Shown here piece by piece: positions 39,258 to 46,984 of a DNA stretch of 46,984 nt (position 1 is its first letter; each line of letters begins with the position of its first letter). The stretch comes from Trichodesmium sp. MAG_R02. Lineage in GTDB: Bacteria; Cyanobacteriota; Cyanobacteriia; Cyanobacteriales; Microcoleaceae. The notes under the pieces were generated by a model. It saw only the letters and a program-made list of their open reading frames with translations. It was not told the DNA's origin and did not search any database. The DNA lies in the NCBI GenBank assembly GCA_023356605.1, contig JAKQYE010000013.1, forward strand, positions 1-46,984. Direction: 5' to 3'. The translations under genes and the position numbers were made by a program.

Positions 39258-40295
39258 ATGGAATTACGAGGTATCTGGCTGACAAATGTTGATAGCAAAA
39301 TTCTCCATTCTAGAGACAAAATTGCTGAAGCCATGAATTTTCTTGTTGAAACAGGATTTAATATTGTATTTCCTGTGGTGTGGAATAAAGCATTTACTCT
39401 CTATCCTAGTCAACTGATGGGAACAACTTTCGGACTAGAGATAGACCCTTTATACAAAAGTCGCGACCCTTTAGCAGAAGTCATTACGGAAGCACAAAAA
39501 GTAGGTATTAAAGTTATTCCTTGGTTTGAATATGGGTTTGTTAGTTCTTACAAACAAAATGGAGGATGGCTCTTGAGCCAAAAACCGGAATGGATAGCTC
39601 GTGACTGTAAAGGTAATTTATTGGTAAAAAATGGTTTTGAGTGGATGAATGCTTTAGATGAAGAGGTGCAGAATTTCTTGATTGATTTGGTTTTGGAAGT
39701 TGTGAGAAATTATGATATTGATGGTATTCAGGGAGATGACAGAATGCCTGCATTTCCTTCTGAGGGCGGTTATGATGAGAAAACGATAGGGCGTTATCGC
39801 CAACAATTTTCTTGTTATCCACCCCAAAACCATAAACATCATAAGTGGTTACAATGGCGGGCGGATATTCTGACAGATTTTTTAGCTCGTTTATACAAAG
39901 AAGTAAAAGCAGTGAAACCTAATATTTTGGTTTCAATGGCACCTAGTTTTTATAAATGGGGTTTCAATGAATATCTGCAAGACTATCCTACTTGGATAAA
40001 TAAGGAAGTTGTTGATATTATTCATCCTCAACTATATCGTCGTGACTTTTCTAGTTATAAGTCTCTTGTAGAAAAGTTGGTAAAACAGAAATTTATTGCC
40101 CCTCATTTAAACAAGGTGTTTCCCGGAATTTTAATTAAAGTTGGTTCTTATTGTATCAGTGTGGATTATTTGCTTGAGGCGATCGCCTTAAACCGTTCTT
40201 TAGGTATTAATGGAGAAGTGTTATTTTTTTATGAAGGTCTGCGAGAAAATAATGATGCCTTAGCTAAAGCATTGAGAAAATATGTTTACTTTTGA
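39258..40295 (+). CDS. Glycosyl-hydrolase-like family 10 (GHL10) protein
   Basis: 345 residues, a TIM-barrel protein of the GHL10/DUF187 type: MELRGIWLTNVDSKIL at the start, NFLVETGFNIVFPVVWNKAF, VGIKVIPWFEYGF, NYDIDGIQGDDR, VVDIIHPQLYRRDF. Members such as E. coli DigH cleave glycan strands of peptidoglycan lacking stem peptides, but many cyanobacterial members have no tested substrate. Asp and Glu residues are present at strand ends (IDGIQGDDR; WFEYG) as expected for a hydrolase. No signal peptide is seen, so it would be cytoplasmic unless exported another way. It starts at ATG and lies 45 bases before the AbgT gene. Confidence 0.85.
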   Translation: MELRGIWLTNVDSKILHSRDKIAEAMNFLVETGFNIVFPVVWNKAFTLYPSQLMGTTFGLEIDPLYKSRDPLAEVITEAQKVGIKVIPWFEYGFVSSYKQNGGWLLSQKPEWIARDCKGNLLVKNGFEWMNALDEEVQNFLIDLVLEVVRNYDIDGIQGDDRMPAFPSEGGYDEKTIGRYRQQFSCYPPQNHKHHKWLQWRADILTDFLARLYKEVKAVKPNILVSMAPSFYKWGFNEYLQDYPTWINKEVVDIIHPQLYRRDFSSYKSLVEKLVKQKFIAPHLNKVFPGILIKVGSYCISVDYLLEAIALNRSLGINGEVLFFYEGLRENNDALAKALRKYVYF

Positions 40296-40340
40296 TAGTT
40301 AGTTAAATTATATTATTCATGTTAAAAGGAGACAGTTAGG

Positions 40341-41879
40341 ATGACAGAAACACCTTCCCCAAAAAAGTCTAAAAAACTAGACATAGTTAATAGGGTGCTA
40401 ATTTTTATTGAAAAATTAGGCAATAAACTCCCAGATCCTATTACATTATTTTTCTATCTATCTGTAGCAGTTATTATTATTAGCGCGATCGCTAATTTAA
40501 CAAATCTGTCTGCAGTTAACCCTACGACCAAAGAAACTATTGAAGCAGTTTCTCTGTTGACTCCTGACGGTATCCGTAAAATAGTTACTAAAACAGTGAG
40601 CAACTTTGTTAATTTTCCTCCCTTAGGTACCGTACTTGTGGCAATGTTAGGAGTAGGAGTAGCAGAGTCTACAGGTTTAATTTCTGCTTTGCTACGTCAA
40701 GTAGTACTACTTGCTCCAGGAAGGTTTATTGCTCCTATAATTATTTTTTGTGGAGTCATGTCAAATATTGCTTCGGATGCCGGATATGTAGTTTTAACTC
40801 CTCTTGCTGCCTTAATATTTCTAGCATACAAGCGTCATCCAATTGCTGGTTTAGCTGCTGGTTTTGCCGGAGTTGCTGGTGGCTTTAGCGCTAATTTATT
40901 AATTAGTTCTATCGACCCTTTACTATCAGGAATTACTGAAAGTTCTGCTCAATTAATTAATCCAGAATATACAGTTAATCCGACAGTTAACTATTATTTT
41001 ATGGCATTTTCTACATTGGTAATTACTTTGGTGGGTTGGTATATTACAGATAAGATTGTAGAACCTCGACTAGGCGAATATAATGGTGAAATTAATTCTG
41101 AAGAAATGGAAAGTTTGACTCCTGCCGAACAAAAAGGTTTACGTTGGGCTGGATATTCCTTATTAGCTTTTGTCGCGTTTTTATTAATATTAGTTTTACC
41201 TCCTCAAGGAATTTTACGCGACCCAGAAACTTTGACAATTATTCCTTCTCCTTTTTTTCAAGGAATTGTACCAATAATAATGTTAGGATTCATAGTTCCC
41301 GGTATTGCTTATGGAAAAGGGGCAGGTACAATTCAGAGTGATAAAGATATTGTTCAAGGTATGACTCAAGGAATGAGTCTCATGAGTTATTATATTGCTT
41401 TGTCTTTTTTTGCCGCTCAATTTGTTGCTTACTTTAGTTGGACTAATTTAGGAATTATCTTAGCTATTAATGGTGCAAATTTTCTCAAAGCGACTGGTTT
41501 TACTGGGTTACCTTTGTTGATAAGTTTTATAATTGTTAGTGGTTTAATCAATTTATTTTTTGCTTCTGCATCTTCTAAATGGACTATGATAGCTCCTATA
41601 TTTGTACCTATGTTAATGTTAGTTGGTTATACACCGGAGTTCACACAAATGGCTTATCGAATAGGGGATTCTACAACTAATATTATTACCCCTTTGATGG
41701 GTTATTTTCCGATTATTGTTGCCTTTGCTCAGAGATATGATAAAAATGCAGGTATGGGAACTTTAATTGCAACAATGTTACCTTATTCTTTAGCTTTTTT
41801 GTTATCTTGGTCGGCTTTATTTATATTCTGGTTTATTTTCGGAATTCCTATCGGACCAGGAGCAACCATTAGACTTTAA
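40341..41879 (+). CDS. AbgT-family transporter
   Basis: 512 residues with many hydrophobic helices, of the AbgT family named for E. coli p-aminobenzoyl-glutamate uptake; other members export sulfonamides. Family strings: KLPDPITLFFYLSV near residues 28-42, LGVGVAESTGLISALLR, MSNIASDAGYVVLTPLAALIF, AGVAGGFSANLLIS, and FFASASSKWTMIAPIFVPML. The second half has the matching YRIGDSTTNIITPL. AAAGGAG lies 10 bases before the ATG. It follows the GHL10 gene closely on the same strand, so the two are probably one operon: a glycan hydrolase plus a transporter for a small product is possible, but inferred. Confidence 0.93.
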   Translation: MTETPSPKKSKKLDIVNRVLIFIEKLGNKLPDPITLFFYLSVAVIIISAIANLTNLSAVNPTTKETIEAVSLLTPDGIRKIVTKTVSNFVNFPPLGTVLVAMLGVGVAESTGLISALLRQVVLLAPGRFIAPIIIFCGVMSNIASDAGYVVLTPLAALIFLAYKRHPIAGLAAGFAGVAGGFSANLLISSIDPLLSGITESSAQLINPEYTVNPTVNYYFMAFSTLVITLVGWYITDKIVEPRLGEYNGEINSEEMESLTPAEQKGLRWAGYSLLAFVAFLLILVLPPQGILRDPETLTIIPSPFFQGIVPIIMLGFIVPGIAYGKGAGTIQSDKDIVQGMTQGMSLMSYYIALSFFAAQFVAYFSWTNLGIILAINGANFLKATGFTGLPLLISFIIVSGLINLFFASASSKWTMIAPIFVPMLMLVGYTPEFTQMAYRIGDSTTNIITPLMGYFPIIVAFAQRYDKNAGMGTLIATMLPYSLAFLLSWSALFIFWFIFGIPIGPGATIRL

Positions 41880-41904
41880 TGTATCGAAAGTTAGTCATCC
41901 AAAT

Positions 41905-42077
41905 GTAGGTTAGGTAGAACAAAGTGAAACCCAATAACCACAATACATAAGGAATACCAGGCACGGGAGCAAGATGCTCCCACTGTTATCATGACAAACA
42001 TTGCCCGACAATACACGACTATTGCAATGTACTACCATCTTTTATTGTTATTGGGTTTCGTTCCTCAAGCCAACCTA
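41905..42077. repeat. Family 5 inverted-repeat element
   Basis: GTAGGTTAGGTAGAACAAAG and GTGAAACCCAATAAC at the left pair imperfectly with GTTATTGGGTTTCG and TTCCTCAAGCCAACCTAC at the right; 173 bp. It resembles a repeat that is very common in cyanobacterial spacers. It touches a family 3 copy on its right. Confidence 0.75.
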
Positions 42078-42080
42078 CGG

Positions 42081-42188
42081 TTACAGCAGTTTTCATGTCG
42101 GTAGACCACAGTAGGGACGCCCTTATGCAACGTCCCTACAAGGTTTTGATTATGGCGATGTAGTTCATCAATTTGAAAAGCGCTGTAA
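42081..42188. repeat. Family 3 element, long copy b (inverted)
   Basis: TTACAGCAGTTTTCATGTCG to CAATTTGAAAAGCGCTGTAA; the reverse of the copy at 38534-38643, with only a few differences. Confidence 0.85.
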
Positions 42189-42249
42189 TTCAATTATTTG
42201 GTAGTGGAAACATCTTCCTTTTGTAGATGAGCGAGATGGCGAATGCTAT

Positions 42250-42343
42250 CAGGACTTACCCATGAAGATGAAAATATACACCATCTGTAGGGGTTGACGG
42301 CCGTTAACCCCTACTAGATATAGCGCTTGGTGCGTAAGTCCTG
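42250..42343. repeat. Family 1 MITE-like element, copy g
   Basis: CAGGACTTACCCATGAAGAT to CGCTTGGTGCGTAAGTCCTG, flanked by GCTAT on both sides (5-bp duplication). It ends 6 bases before the Uma2 gene stop. Nearly identical to copy h. Confidence 0.92.
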
Positions 42344-42349
42344 GCTATA

Positions 42350-42898
42350 TTAAAATTCTGGTGCCCAAACCTCAGCTACAGGTAATTTCCACCCTGGTAA
42401 CAATTCTGGAACTTGTAAAACATCTCCATCTCCAAGCACAACTTTCTCTGTATTGGGACGATAAACTTCCATCGTGCGACTGCGGGGGTCTACTAATACT
42501 GCTACTTGAGTGCCATAAGTTAGAAATTGTTGAATTTTCTCTTGGAGTTTGGTTACAGAGTCAGTTTTAGATTTGACTTCAAAAATTAGGTCGGGTACTA
42601 TTTCGGCATAATTTTCCGTAGTCTGAGGTAGGCGATCGCCCTGAATAAAAGCTGCATCGGGGGCGCGAATATCTCCATCTGCATTTGGCAAACGAAAACC
42701 TGCACTGGAAGCTGTTACTCTGCCAAGTTTTCGAGGTCGCACCCAGTTTAATAATAAGTTTATAATCATTGCTGCTACTTCATCTGATTCTAAACCTGAC
42801 GGACTCATAATGATAATTTTTCCTCCTACTAATTCCATCTGATGATCTGGGTGTTCGGTTGTTAATTTTTCTAGGTCTTTTATTGTTAGATTTGGCAT
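42350..42898 (-). CDS. Uma2-family (DUF820) endonuclease
   Basis: 182 residues of the PD-(D/E)xK nuclease-like Uma2/DUF820 family, which is greatly expanded in filamentous cyanobacteria; no function has been settled. Typical strings: MELVGGKIIIMSPSG, LLNWVRPRKLGRV, DIRAPDAAFI (the active-site Asp), PDLIFEVKSKTDS (the ExK core) and EKIQQFLTYGTQVAVLVDP. All core residues are present, so it could be active. ATG start. Its 3' end lies against a family 1 element. Confidence 0.92.
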   Translation of the reverse strand: MPNLTIKDLEKLTTEHPDHQMELVGGKIIIMSPSGLESDEVAAMIINLLLNWVRPRKLGRVTASSAGFRLPNADGDIRAPDAAFIQGDRLPQTTENYAEIVPDLIFEVKSKTDSVTKLQEKIQQFLTYGTQVAVLVDPRSRTMEVYRPNTEKVVLGDGDVLQVPELLPGWKLPVAEVWAPEF

Positions 42899-43048
42899 GG
42901 TTACTATTTCCTAAAATATTATAATGATAACCCGCTCTGGGATGTCCCATGGGAGGTTCCTACTTTGTGGTCTACCAATAATCTTTTCAATATTTTATAA
43001 CTACAATATGCTCAAAATAATACTACTTTGAAAAGGAGGTTAAATTCT

Positions 43049-43204
43049 ATGCCTTTAGAAATGTTTGCTGTTGTTGGTAAGCTTCTTTACGAATCTGCCC
43101 GAGGTGCTTTGAATGGTTTGACTAAAGGTTTCACAGAGTCCAAGGCCAAGCAATTAAGCGAACCGAAAAAAAGCAATTGTCTAATTCGAGTACTTAAGAA
43201 GTAA
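43049..43204 (+). CDS. Small protein, 51 residues, with strong ribosome-binding site
   Basis: ATG frame beginning MPLEMFAVVGKLLYESARGA and ending NCLIRVLKK. AAAAGGAGGT at 43031-43040 is a near-perfect Shine-Dalgarno at 8 bases, the best in this region. The N-terminal half could form an amphipathic helix; the C-terminal half is basic, with one Cys. I do not recognise a family. It lies between the Uma2 gene and the end of the DUF262-HEPN locus, on the opposite strand to both. Confidence 0.6.
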   Translation: MPLEMFAVVGKLLYESARGALNGLTKGFTESKAKQLSEPKKSNCLIRVLKK

Positions 43205-43250
43205 CGATCTATATCAAGGGCATTTTTCATAATTTATATTATCCTGAATC

Positions 43251-43457
43251 TTAAACTACTATATAAATTTTTAATTCTTTTTTAGCATCTATATCAAACT
43301 TTAAACCAACTTCAATTTTATTGGTTATTTCTATACTTTCCAGGGGAGTATCATTAACTTTAATACTCTCAATTCTAGCCAACCGACAATCTGAAGACGT
43401 TTCCTTGACTAACAAAACATTTGTACCTATAGACAAGTTACTATTATTAATAGACAA
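43251..43457 (-). CDS. Translation-factor-like beta-barrel, probably the detached HEPN C-terminus
   Basis: The frame is the direct continuation of the HEPN gene past its TAA (43497-43499): ...GKVTEWY-stop-KSKAAVAKI, then LSIGTNVLLVKE, CRLARIESIKVND, EVGLKFDIDAKKELKIYIV. This follows the pattern of EF-Tu domain-2-like barrels (IGKVTHYF..IGVA, LKVGD.I.I, ..VESMQ, VGLKVD..V). The first strand is upstream of the stop and the rest downstream, so the domain cannot fold from either piece alone. The only start inside it is a TTG at 43457, with no ribosome site; the open frame itself runs 43251-43496. A 21-bp unit coding INNSNLS is duplicated near 43441-43480. Confidence 0.55.
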   Translation of the reverse strand: MSINNSNLSIGTNVLLVKETSSDCRLARIESIKVNDTPLESIEITNKIEVGLKFDIDAKKELKIYIVV

Positions 43458-43496
43458 GTTACTATTATTAATTTTTGCTACTGCAGCCTTTGATTT

Positions 43497-44357
43497 TTAA
43501 TACCATTCTGTAACTTTACCAATTTCTTTAGCTTTACCTGTATCAGTTTGCTTTTTAAATATCTCATAAGTTACTAATTCTGCTAAAGCTGGACACAAAT
43601 ATTTAATAAAATTCCCTAAATTTAGTAATTGTGGAGTAAATAGAATTTCATCAACATCAACGGCTCCATGAGCAGCTTCATTTCTATAGGAAATTAATTT
43701 ATTCAGTTCTTTTTCGTAATTGTTTTTAGATTCTTCAATTTCTCTTGTAAAATTTATGACTTTTCTGTGTTTTATTACCCATTCCCAAGCATTACTTATT
43801 CCAGCATCAGCGAATAATTTTTCGAGAACATCTTTCCGTAAATTCTGGTTATGTAAAAGAAAAGCTTGTTGTAGTAATTTATAATTTTTATTTTTACCTT
43901 TTGTTCCATTAAATAGACCTATAATCACCTGATTTTCATTAAGGTATTGGTTTTGAAATCTATCTTTTTTAAGTTCCAACAGTATACGCCCCACCCCTTC
44001 TCGATGAGTACTTCTAATTCTCTCATCCAAGTCTAAATAATTTTCCACTAGTTTTGGTAAATATCGCAGCCAAGTTGATATTAAATTTTTTACAAAATCT
44101 TCATAAATAGCATACAAACGAGTTACTACTGCACAATGTTCGTATAATCTCCACTTATATAAATCTGGAGTTCTCTTTAATAACTCAATAATTTCTTGAT
44201 TATCTTCTTGATTATCTTTTGATTGCTGTATATTTACTATCCCCTTATTTGCAATTTTTCTAAGTCTATCATTAGTTTGAATAACTTCTCGAATACTGTC
44301 AATATCTTGATTGACATTTTTCAGGATAACTTCAATCTCTTCAAACATCTTAAACAT
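43497..44357 (-). CDS. HEPN-domain protein (MAE_28990/MAE_18760-like), partner of DUF262
   Basis: 286 residues, helical. The HEPN RNase-type motif R-x4-H is R225-NEAA-H230 in LISYRNEAAHGAVD. The N-terminal part (KWRLYEHCAVVTRLYAIYEDFVKNLI) fits the MAE_28990/MAE_18760 HEPN group, which is often encoded right after a DUF262 gene. HEPN proteins of this kind are typically RNases in toxin-antitoxin or phage defence pairs. It starts 6 bases after the DUF262 stop, so the two are surely co-transcribed. The last residues, EIGKVTEWY, look like the first strand of a beta-barrel that continues beyond the stop (next entry downstream), so the natural protein may be about 80 residues longer. Confidence 0.75.
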   Translation of the reverse strand: MFKMFEEIEVILKNVNQDIDSIREVIQTNDRLRKIANKGIVNIQQSKDNQEDNQEIIELLKRTPDLYKWRLYEHCAVVTRLYAIYEDFVKNLISTWLRYLPKLVENYLDLDERIRSTHREGVGRILLELKKDRFQNQYLNENQVIIGLFNGTKGKNKNYKLLQQAFLLHNQNLRKDVLEKLFADAGISNAWEWVIKHRKVINFTREIEESKNNYEKELNKLISYRNEAAHGAVDVDEILFTPQLLNLGNFIKYLCPALAELVTYEIFKKQTDTGKAKEIGKVTEWY

Positions 44358-44363
44358 GTTGAA

Positions 44364-45512
44364 TTAATCTCCAATCACTTTTATAAGCATCTTTTCAAAT
44401 AGTCCAATTCGCTGCTGAATATCAGTTTTAGTATTTTTTCCTTCACCAGTGAAAATACGAGAGTATGTCGGGTCTTGACACAACTTCTTTGTTTCTTCAA
44501 TTACTTGAGATTTTTTTAAAATTAATAGTTCAGCCTTTGATAAATGTCTACTAAAACTTACCATTATAGCATCATAATAAGCTTTATAAGAGATTGGCTT
44601 CTTGGCGTCAAAAGGTTTAAAGAAATTTTCTTCGTAGAGTTCACTAGCTAACTCAATAGTTTCTAAAAAAATCTCTCTTAGTGATTCAATATCTTCGTCA
44701 TCAAATCTCATACTTTTTATCATGTAAAGGTCAAGAAAATTTGCTATTGTTCCCCGGAAATACTCCATATTTCTTAGGGCAAAAAAACGCAATACTAATT
44801 CAGCATCTTCCATTTTTTTATAGAGATTATTTTTTGCCAGCTCGTTGTCGGAACTATCATTTTGTGGATGTATACCCCAAGCTTCAGCAAATATAGGCTG
44901 ACGGGATAATTCAAGTAATAGTTCATCAAATTTCCCATGATACAAACAATGTCTTGCTTCCTGTCTACTTAAATCTACTCCCCCTGTATTGATACGTTCA
45001 AAAGCAAGCTGTTTTAACAACATTGCTTCTTCAGGGTCGGCTGTGGACTCTGTAACAATTGTAATAGTTGATATGGAACGACGGTCTATTCCTGCCTGAA
45101 TTACTTCATGAAGTTCTTCATAAGTAAGTCCGTTTAATTCTGACCAAAATTCTAATCCAGTTAACTTTAATTTATTTTCATAAAAATCTCTAATAGCTGT
45201 AATTCTCTGTTGACCGTCTATGACTTCATAGGAATTATAATTTTGCTCGTAAAGAATAATTGGAGGTATAGGAATATTAACAATAAATGACTCAATTAAA
45301 CGAGATTGCTTTTGTTTATCCCAACGGCTTCTTCTTTGATAAAATGGTTGTAAATTCATATACCCAGGTTTCTTTAATGCTTCTGCAAAACTCGGAAGCT
45401 TTTCCCGATTAATTTCAGTCATTATTCTTTTTTCCCTAGAATGATACTTGGCAACAATATTAGTTTTTGACGGCCCCTTTTTGTTCTTTTCTGTGGCTTT
45501 TTCTTTCCACAT
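44364..45512 (-). CDS. DUF262 (GmrSD N-terminal-like) protein
   Basis: 382 residues. The ParB/sulfiredoxin-like DUF262 fold is shown by LQPFYQRRSRWDKQKQSRLI, VNIPIPPIILYE and YEVIDGQQRITAIRDFYENK (DGQQR is the key motif), and FERINTGGVDLSRQEARH. In GmrSD-type and related defence proteins this domain hydrolyses nucleotides and controls a nuclease; here the nuclease domain is replaced by the separate HEPN gene 6 bases downstream. The frame opens at ATG 45512, but the ATG at 45422 (MTEINREKLPSFAEAL) has AGGG upstream and gives a more usual N-terminus; the first 30 residues are very basic and may be leader. Confidence 0.85.
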   Translation of the reverse strand: MWKEKATEKNKKGPSKTNIVAKYHSREKRIMTEINREKLPSFAEALKKPGYMNLQPFYQRRSRWDKQKQSRLIESFIVNIPIPPIILYEQNYNSYEVIDGQQRITAIRDFYENKLKLTGLEFWSELNGLTYEELHEVIQAGIDRRSISTITIVTESTADPEEAMLLKQLAFERINTGGVDLSRQEARHCLYHGKFDELLLELSRQPIFAEAWGIHPQNDSSDNELAKNNLYKKMEDAELVLRFFALRNMEYFRGTIANFLDLYMIKSMRFDDEDIESLREIFLETIELASELYEENFFKPFDAKKPISYKAYYDAIMVSFSRHLSKAELLILKKSQVIEETKKLCQDPTYSRIFTGEGKNTKTDIQQRIGLFEKMLIKVIGD

Positions 45513-45570
45513 TTTTTGTTCAATTTCTAATAGTGAAATTTTTTTCCTGAGATTTTAACTTTAATTTATT

Positions 45571-45664
45571 CAGGACTTACCCACACAGATGAAAATATAC
45601 ACCATCTTTAGGGGTTAACGGCCGTTAACTTATACTAGATATAGCGCTTGGTGCGTAAGTCCTG
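45571..45664. repeat. Family 1 MITE-like element, copy h
   Basis: CAGGACTTACCCACACAGAT to CGCTTGGTGCGTAAGTCCTG. Differs from copy g at only a few positions, so the two are recent relatives. It lies about 60 bases upstream of the DUF262 frame. Confidence 0.92.
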
Positions 45665-45674
45665 ATTATTATTA

Positions 45675-45772
45675 TAGGTTTTAGGTTTTAGGTTTTAGGT
45701 GTTAGGTGTTAGGTGTTAGGTGTTAGGTTTTAGGTTTTAGGTTTTAGGTTTTAGGTTTTAGGTTTTAGGTTT
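45675..45772. repeat. Heptanucleotide tandem array, 14 units
   Basis: Fourteen units of TAGGTTT, of which units 4-7 are TAGGTGT. The period is exact over 98 bases. Short tandem heptamers are known in filamentous cyanobacteria (the STRR class). Confidence 0.97.
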
Positions 45773-46119
45773 AAAAATTAACAAATTGATAACATCTTAC
45801 TACTAAATCCATTGATTGTGGCTACACCGTTAAATCTCCATAACTTTTTACTTCAATCATTTTCTATTTTTGCTGTTAACCTGAAACCTGACACCACCAA
45901 ACCTACTAAAACTTAACATATTTAAGAGTGCTAATGGTCAGCTAATAAAGACAAGAAAGAGGTCAGATTTTTCATTGCACCGAAAGTATCTACTTCCCTC
46001 TACTAAATATGGTGGTTCTGAGTAAATTCTGATCAAAACAACGACTTATCCTAGAAACCCGTTTTCTTTGCGTAAGGGTACGCAATGGGTACCCTCAAAC
46101 TCTAAAATCACATACTACT

Positions 46120-46887
46120 TCACAACCATTGAGATTCAGAATTTAATTTAGATTGATAAATTTCCAAATCTGCCACAACTGGAGAACCATCATCTAGATG
46201 ATTTACCCGAATAATTCCTGACTCTGGAAACCACTGAGCAAATACTCCTAAATTCGTTAGTTGTATTAATCCATAAAATTTTGGTTCCTGCCATTTTTCC
46301 TGACCATTTTGTTTATAAGAACTCGTCCGAGCTTGTACTCCATAAGCTAACATTCCAGTCTTACTACCCAATTGTTCTTGAAGGGGAATTCCTACTTCTG
46401 TGATTTGATTTTTTTCTCCAGAAACAGGATATTTTTGCCACTCTTCATTTGTCGGTCATAAGTTCTTTCTATTATTTATGGGATAGGCTGATTCTGTGTA
46501 AACTAAATCTGTTGGTTGTACAATTTTATAAGCTGCTTTGTATTCTGATTCTGGCAGATTTACTGTGGAAATATTCAGTTGTAAATCTTGACTAGACGGG
46601 AAAATGTTTAACCCCGAAGCAACAGAAATATCTCCTAATAAATCTCCTGTTTGATAATCTAAGACAACAGGCTTTCCTAATATTTGCTCAAATTTATCTT
46701 TAGTATTGGCACCAATAGTAATTTTATAGTTTGTATCTGGTTCTAATAACCAAGGATTGATACGAACAATGTTATAGTTTTCGTAAGCTATAATTAGATT
46801 TTTAGTCTCTTTTGGTGCTGGAACAATTGTAATATTTTCGACCGCTGAATCTGGTACAATTCCATAGACATCTCCAAAAATACTCAA
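46120..46887 (-). pseudogene. Alpha-2-macroglobulin-like protein, remnant
   Basis: Two pieces of one frame (46887-46456 and 46371-46120, joined through a TGA at 46456-46458). The first looks like the Ig-like N-terminal region of bacterial alpha-2-macroglobulins (FGDVYGIVPDSAVENITIVP, LLEPDTNYKITIGANTKDKF); the second has FYGLIQLTNLGVFAQWF and GIIRVNHLDDGSPVVADLEI, the next macroglobulin domain. Intact members run to 1500 or more residues; the bulk, including any thioester region, is missing, and a TAG lies 9 bases before the first start-like codon. These proteins trap proteases in the periplasm; this copy cannot. Confidence 0.65.
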
Positions 46888-46984
46888 ACGCTTATCCTAA
46901 CTATCTTTAGTGGTGCGATCGCTACTTATGAAGATAGTTAATTTGTACAGTTTTATGGGCATCAGAGATACTTTGTGTTACTAA

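Larger units (their letters stand above)
45513..46119. other. Upstream region of the DUF262 gene with repeats
   Basis: 607 bases without a gene: a family 1 element (45571-45664) and a heptanucleotide array (45675-45772). The promoter of the DUF262-HEPN unit must lie within or beside them. Confidence 0.5.

Noticed and set aside
45675..45772. CRISPR array or telomere-like DNA
   Set aside because: The unit is 7 bp with no spacers; a simple tandem heptamer array.

Overview
The window looks like chromosome of a filamentous marine cyanobacterium of the Trichodesmium/Okeania type. The evidence is a set of photosynthesis genes (allophycocyanin apcA-apcB-apcC, phosphoribulokinase, petH with a phycobilisome-binding domain, heme oxygenase), scattered HIP1 palindromes (GCGATCGC), low GC, and a coding fraction I estimate at only about 60 percent. 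The long spacers are packed with small repeats and dead transposon pieces. The species is inferred; the phylum is well supported.

Layout. 0.5-3.2 kb: mutS (-). 4.7-6.4 kb: apcA-apcB-apcC (-), with IS200/IS605 debris downstream. 8.1-9.2 kb: prk (-) with a clear terminator. 9.5-12.2 kb: two degenerate tnpB genes. 12.7-15.1 kb: petH (+) and an uncharacterised gene (+). 16.2-18.2 kb: an ndbB-like type II NAD(P)H dehydrogenase followed by a HAD hydrolase (-). 18.5-22.3 kb: a graveyard of ISAs1 and tnpB remnants around one TPR-like gene. 22.3-27.5 kb: an accessory cluster (+) of a zinc-ribbon/TM/periplasmic-binding-protein receptor, a vWA protein and a tubulin/FtsZ-like protein with a C-terminal zinc ribbon; it carries a frameshift, an in-frame stop and a missing tubulin N-terminus. 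28.4-31.2 kb: a small unknown gene, a broken ABC permease and coaE. 31.5-36.8 kb: a 1758-residue secreted protein (two-partner-secretion domain plus CHAT protease domain). 37.6-38.3 kb: heme oxygenase. 39.3-41.9 kb: GHL10 glycosidase-like gene and AbgT transporter (+). 42.3-45.5 kb: Uma2-type endonuclease, a 51-residue small ORF, and a DUF262 + HEPN pair whose HEPN frame continues, past a stop, into a translation-factor-like beta-barrel. 46.1-46.9 kb: remnant of an alpha-2-macroglobulin-like gene.

Repeats. At least five families of short elements can be read by eye. Family 1 (ends CAGGACTTACGCA, 90-131 bp) has 8 copies; family 2 (ends TATAGTCATTT, about 93 bp) has 7; family 3 (ends TATAGCGGTTTTCA) has 3; families 4 and 5 have one or two each. 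Several sit inside dead genes, so insertion sites can be reconstructed: a family 1 copy has a 6-bp duplication (ACAACT) inside a tnpB, and a family 2 copy can be compared with two unoccupied homologous sites in this window, showing insertion at TA.

How the genes fit together. The housekeeping part supplies light harvesting (apc, heme oxygenase for bilin synthesis), electron transfer (petH, ndbB) and carbon fixation (prk). The accessory part is the place to look for new biology: the receptor/vWA/tubulin-like cluster, the DUF262-HEPN-beta-barrel locus and the secreted CHAT protein. The first two carry lesions that could be decay, assembly error or recoding, and sequence alone cannot say which.
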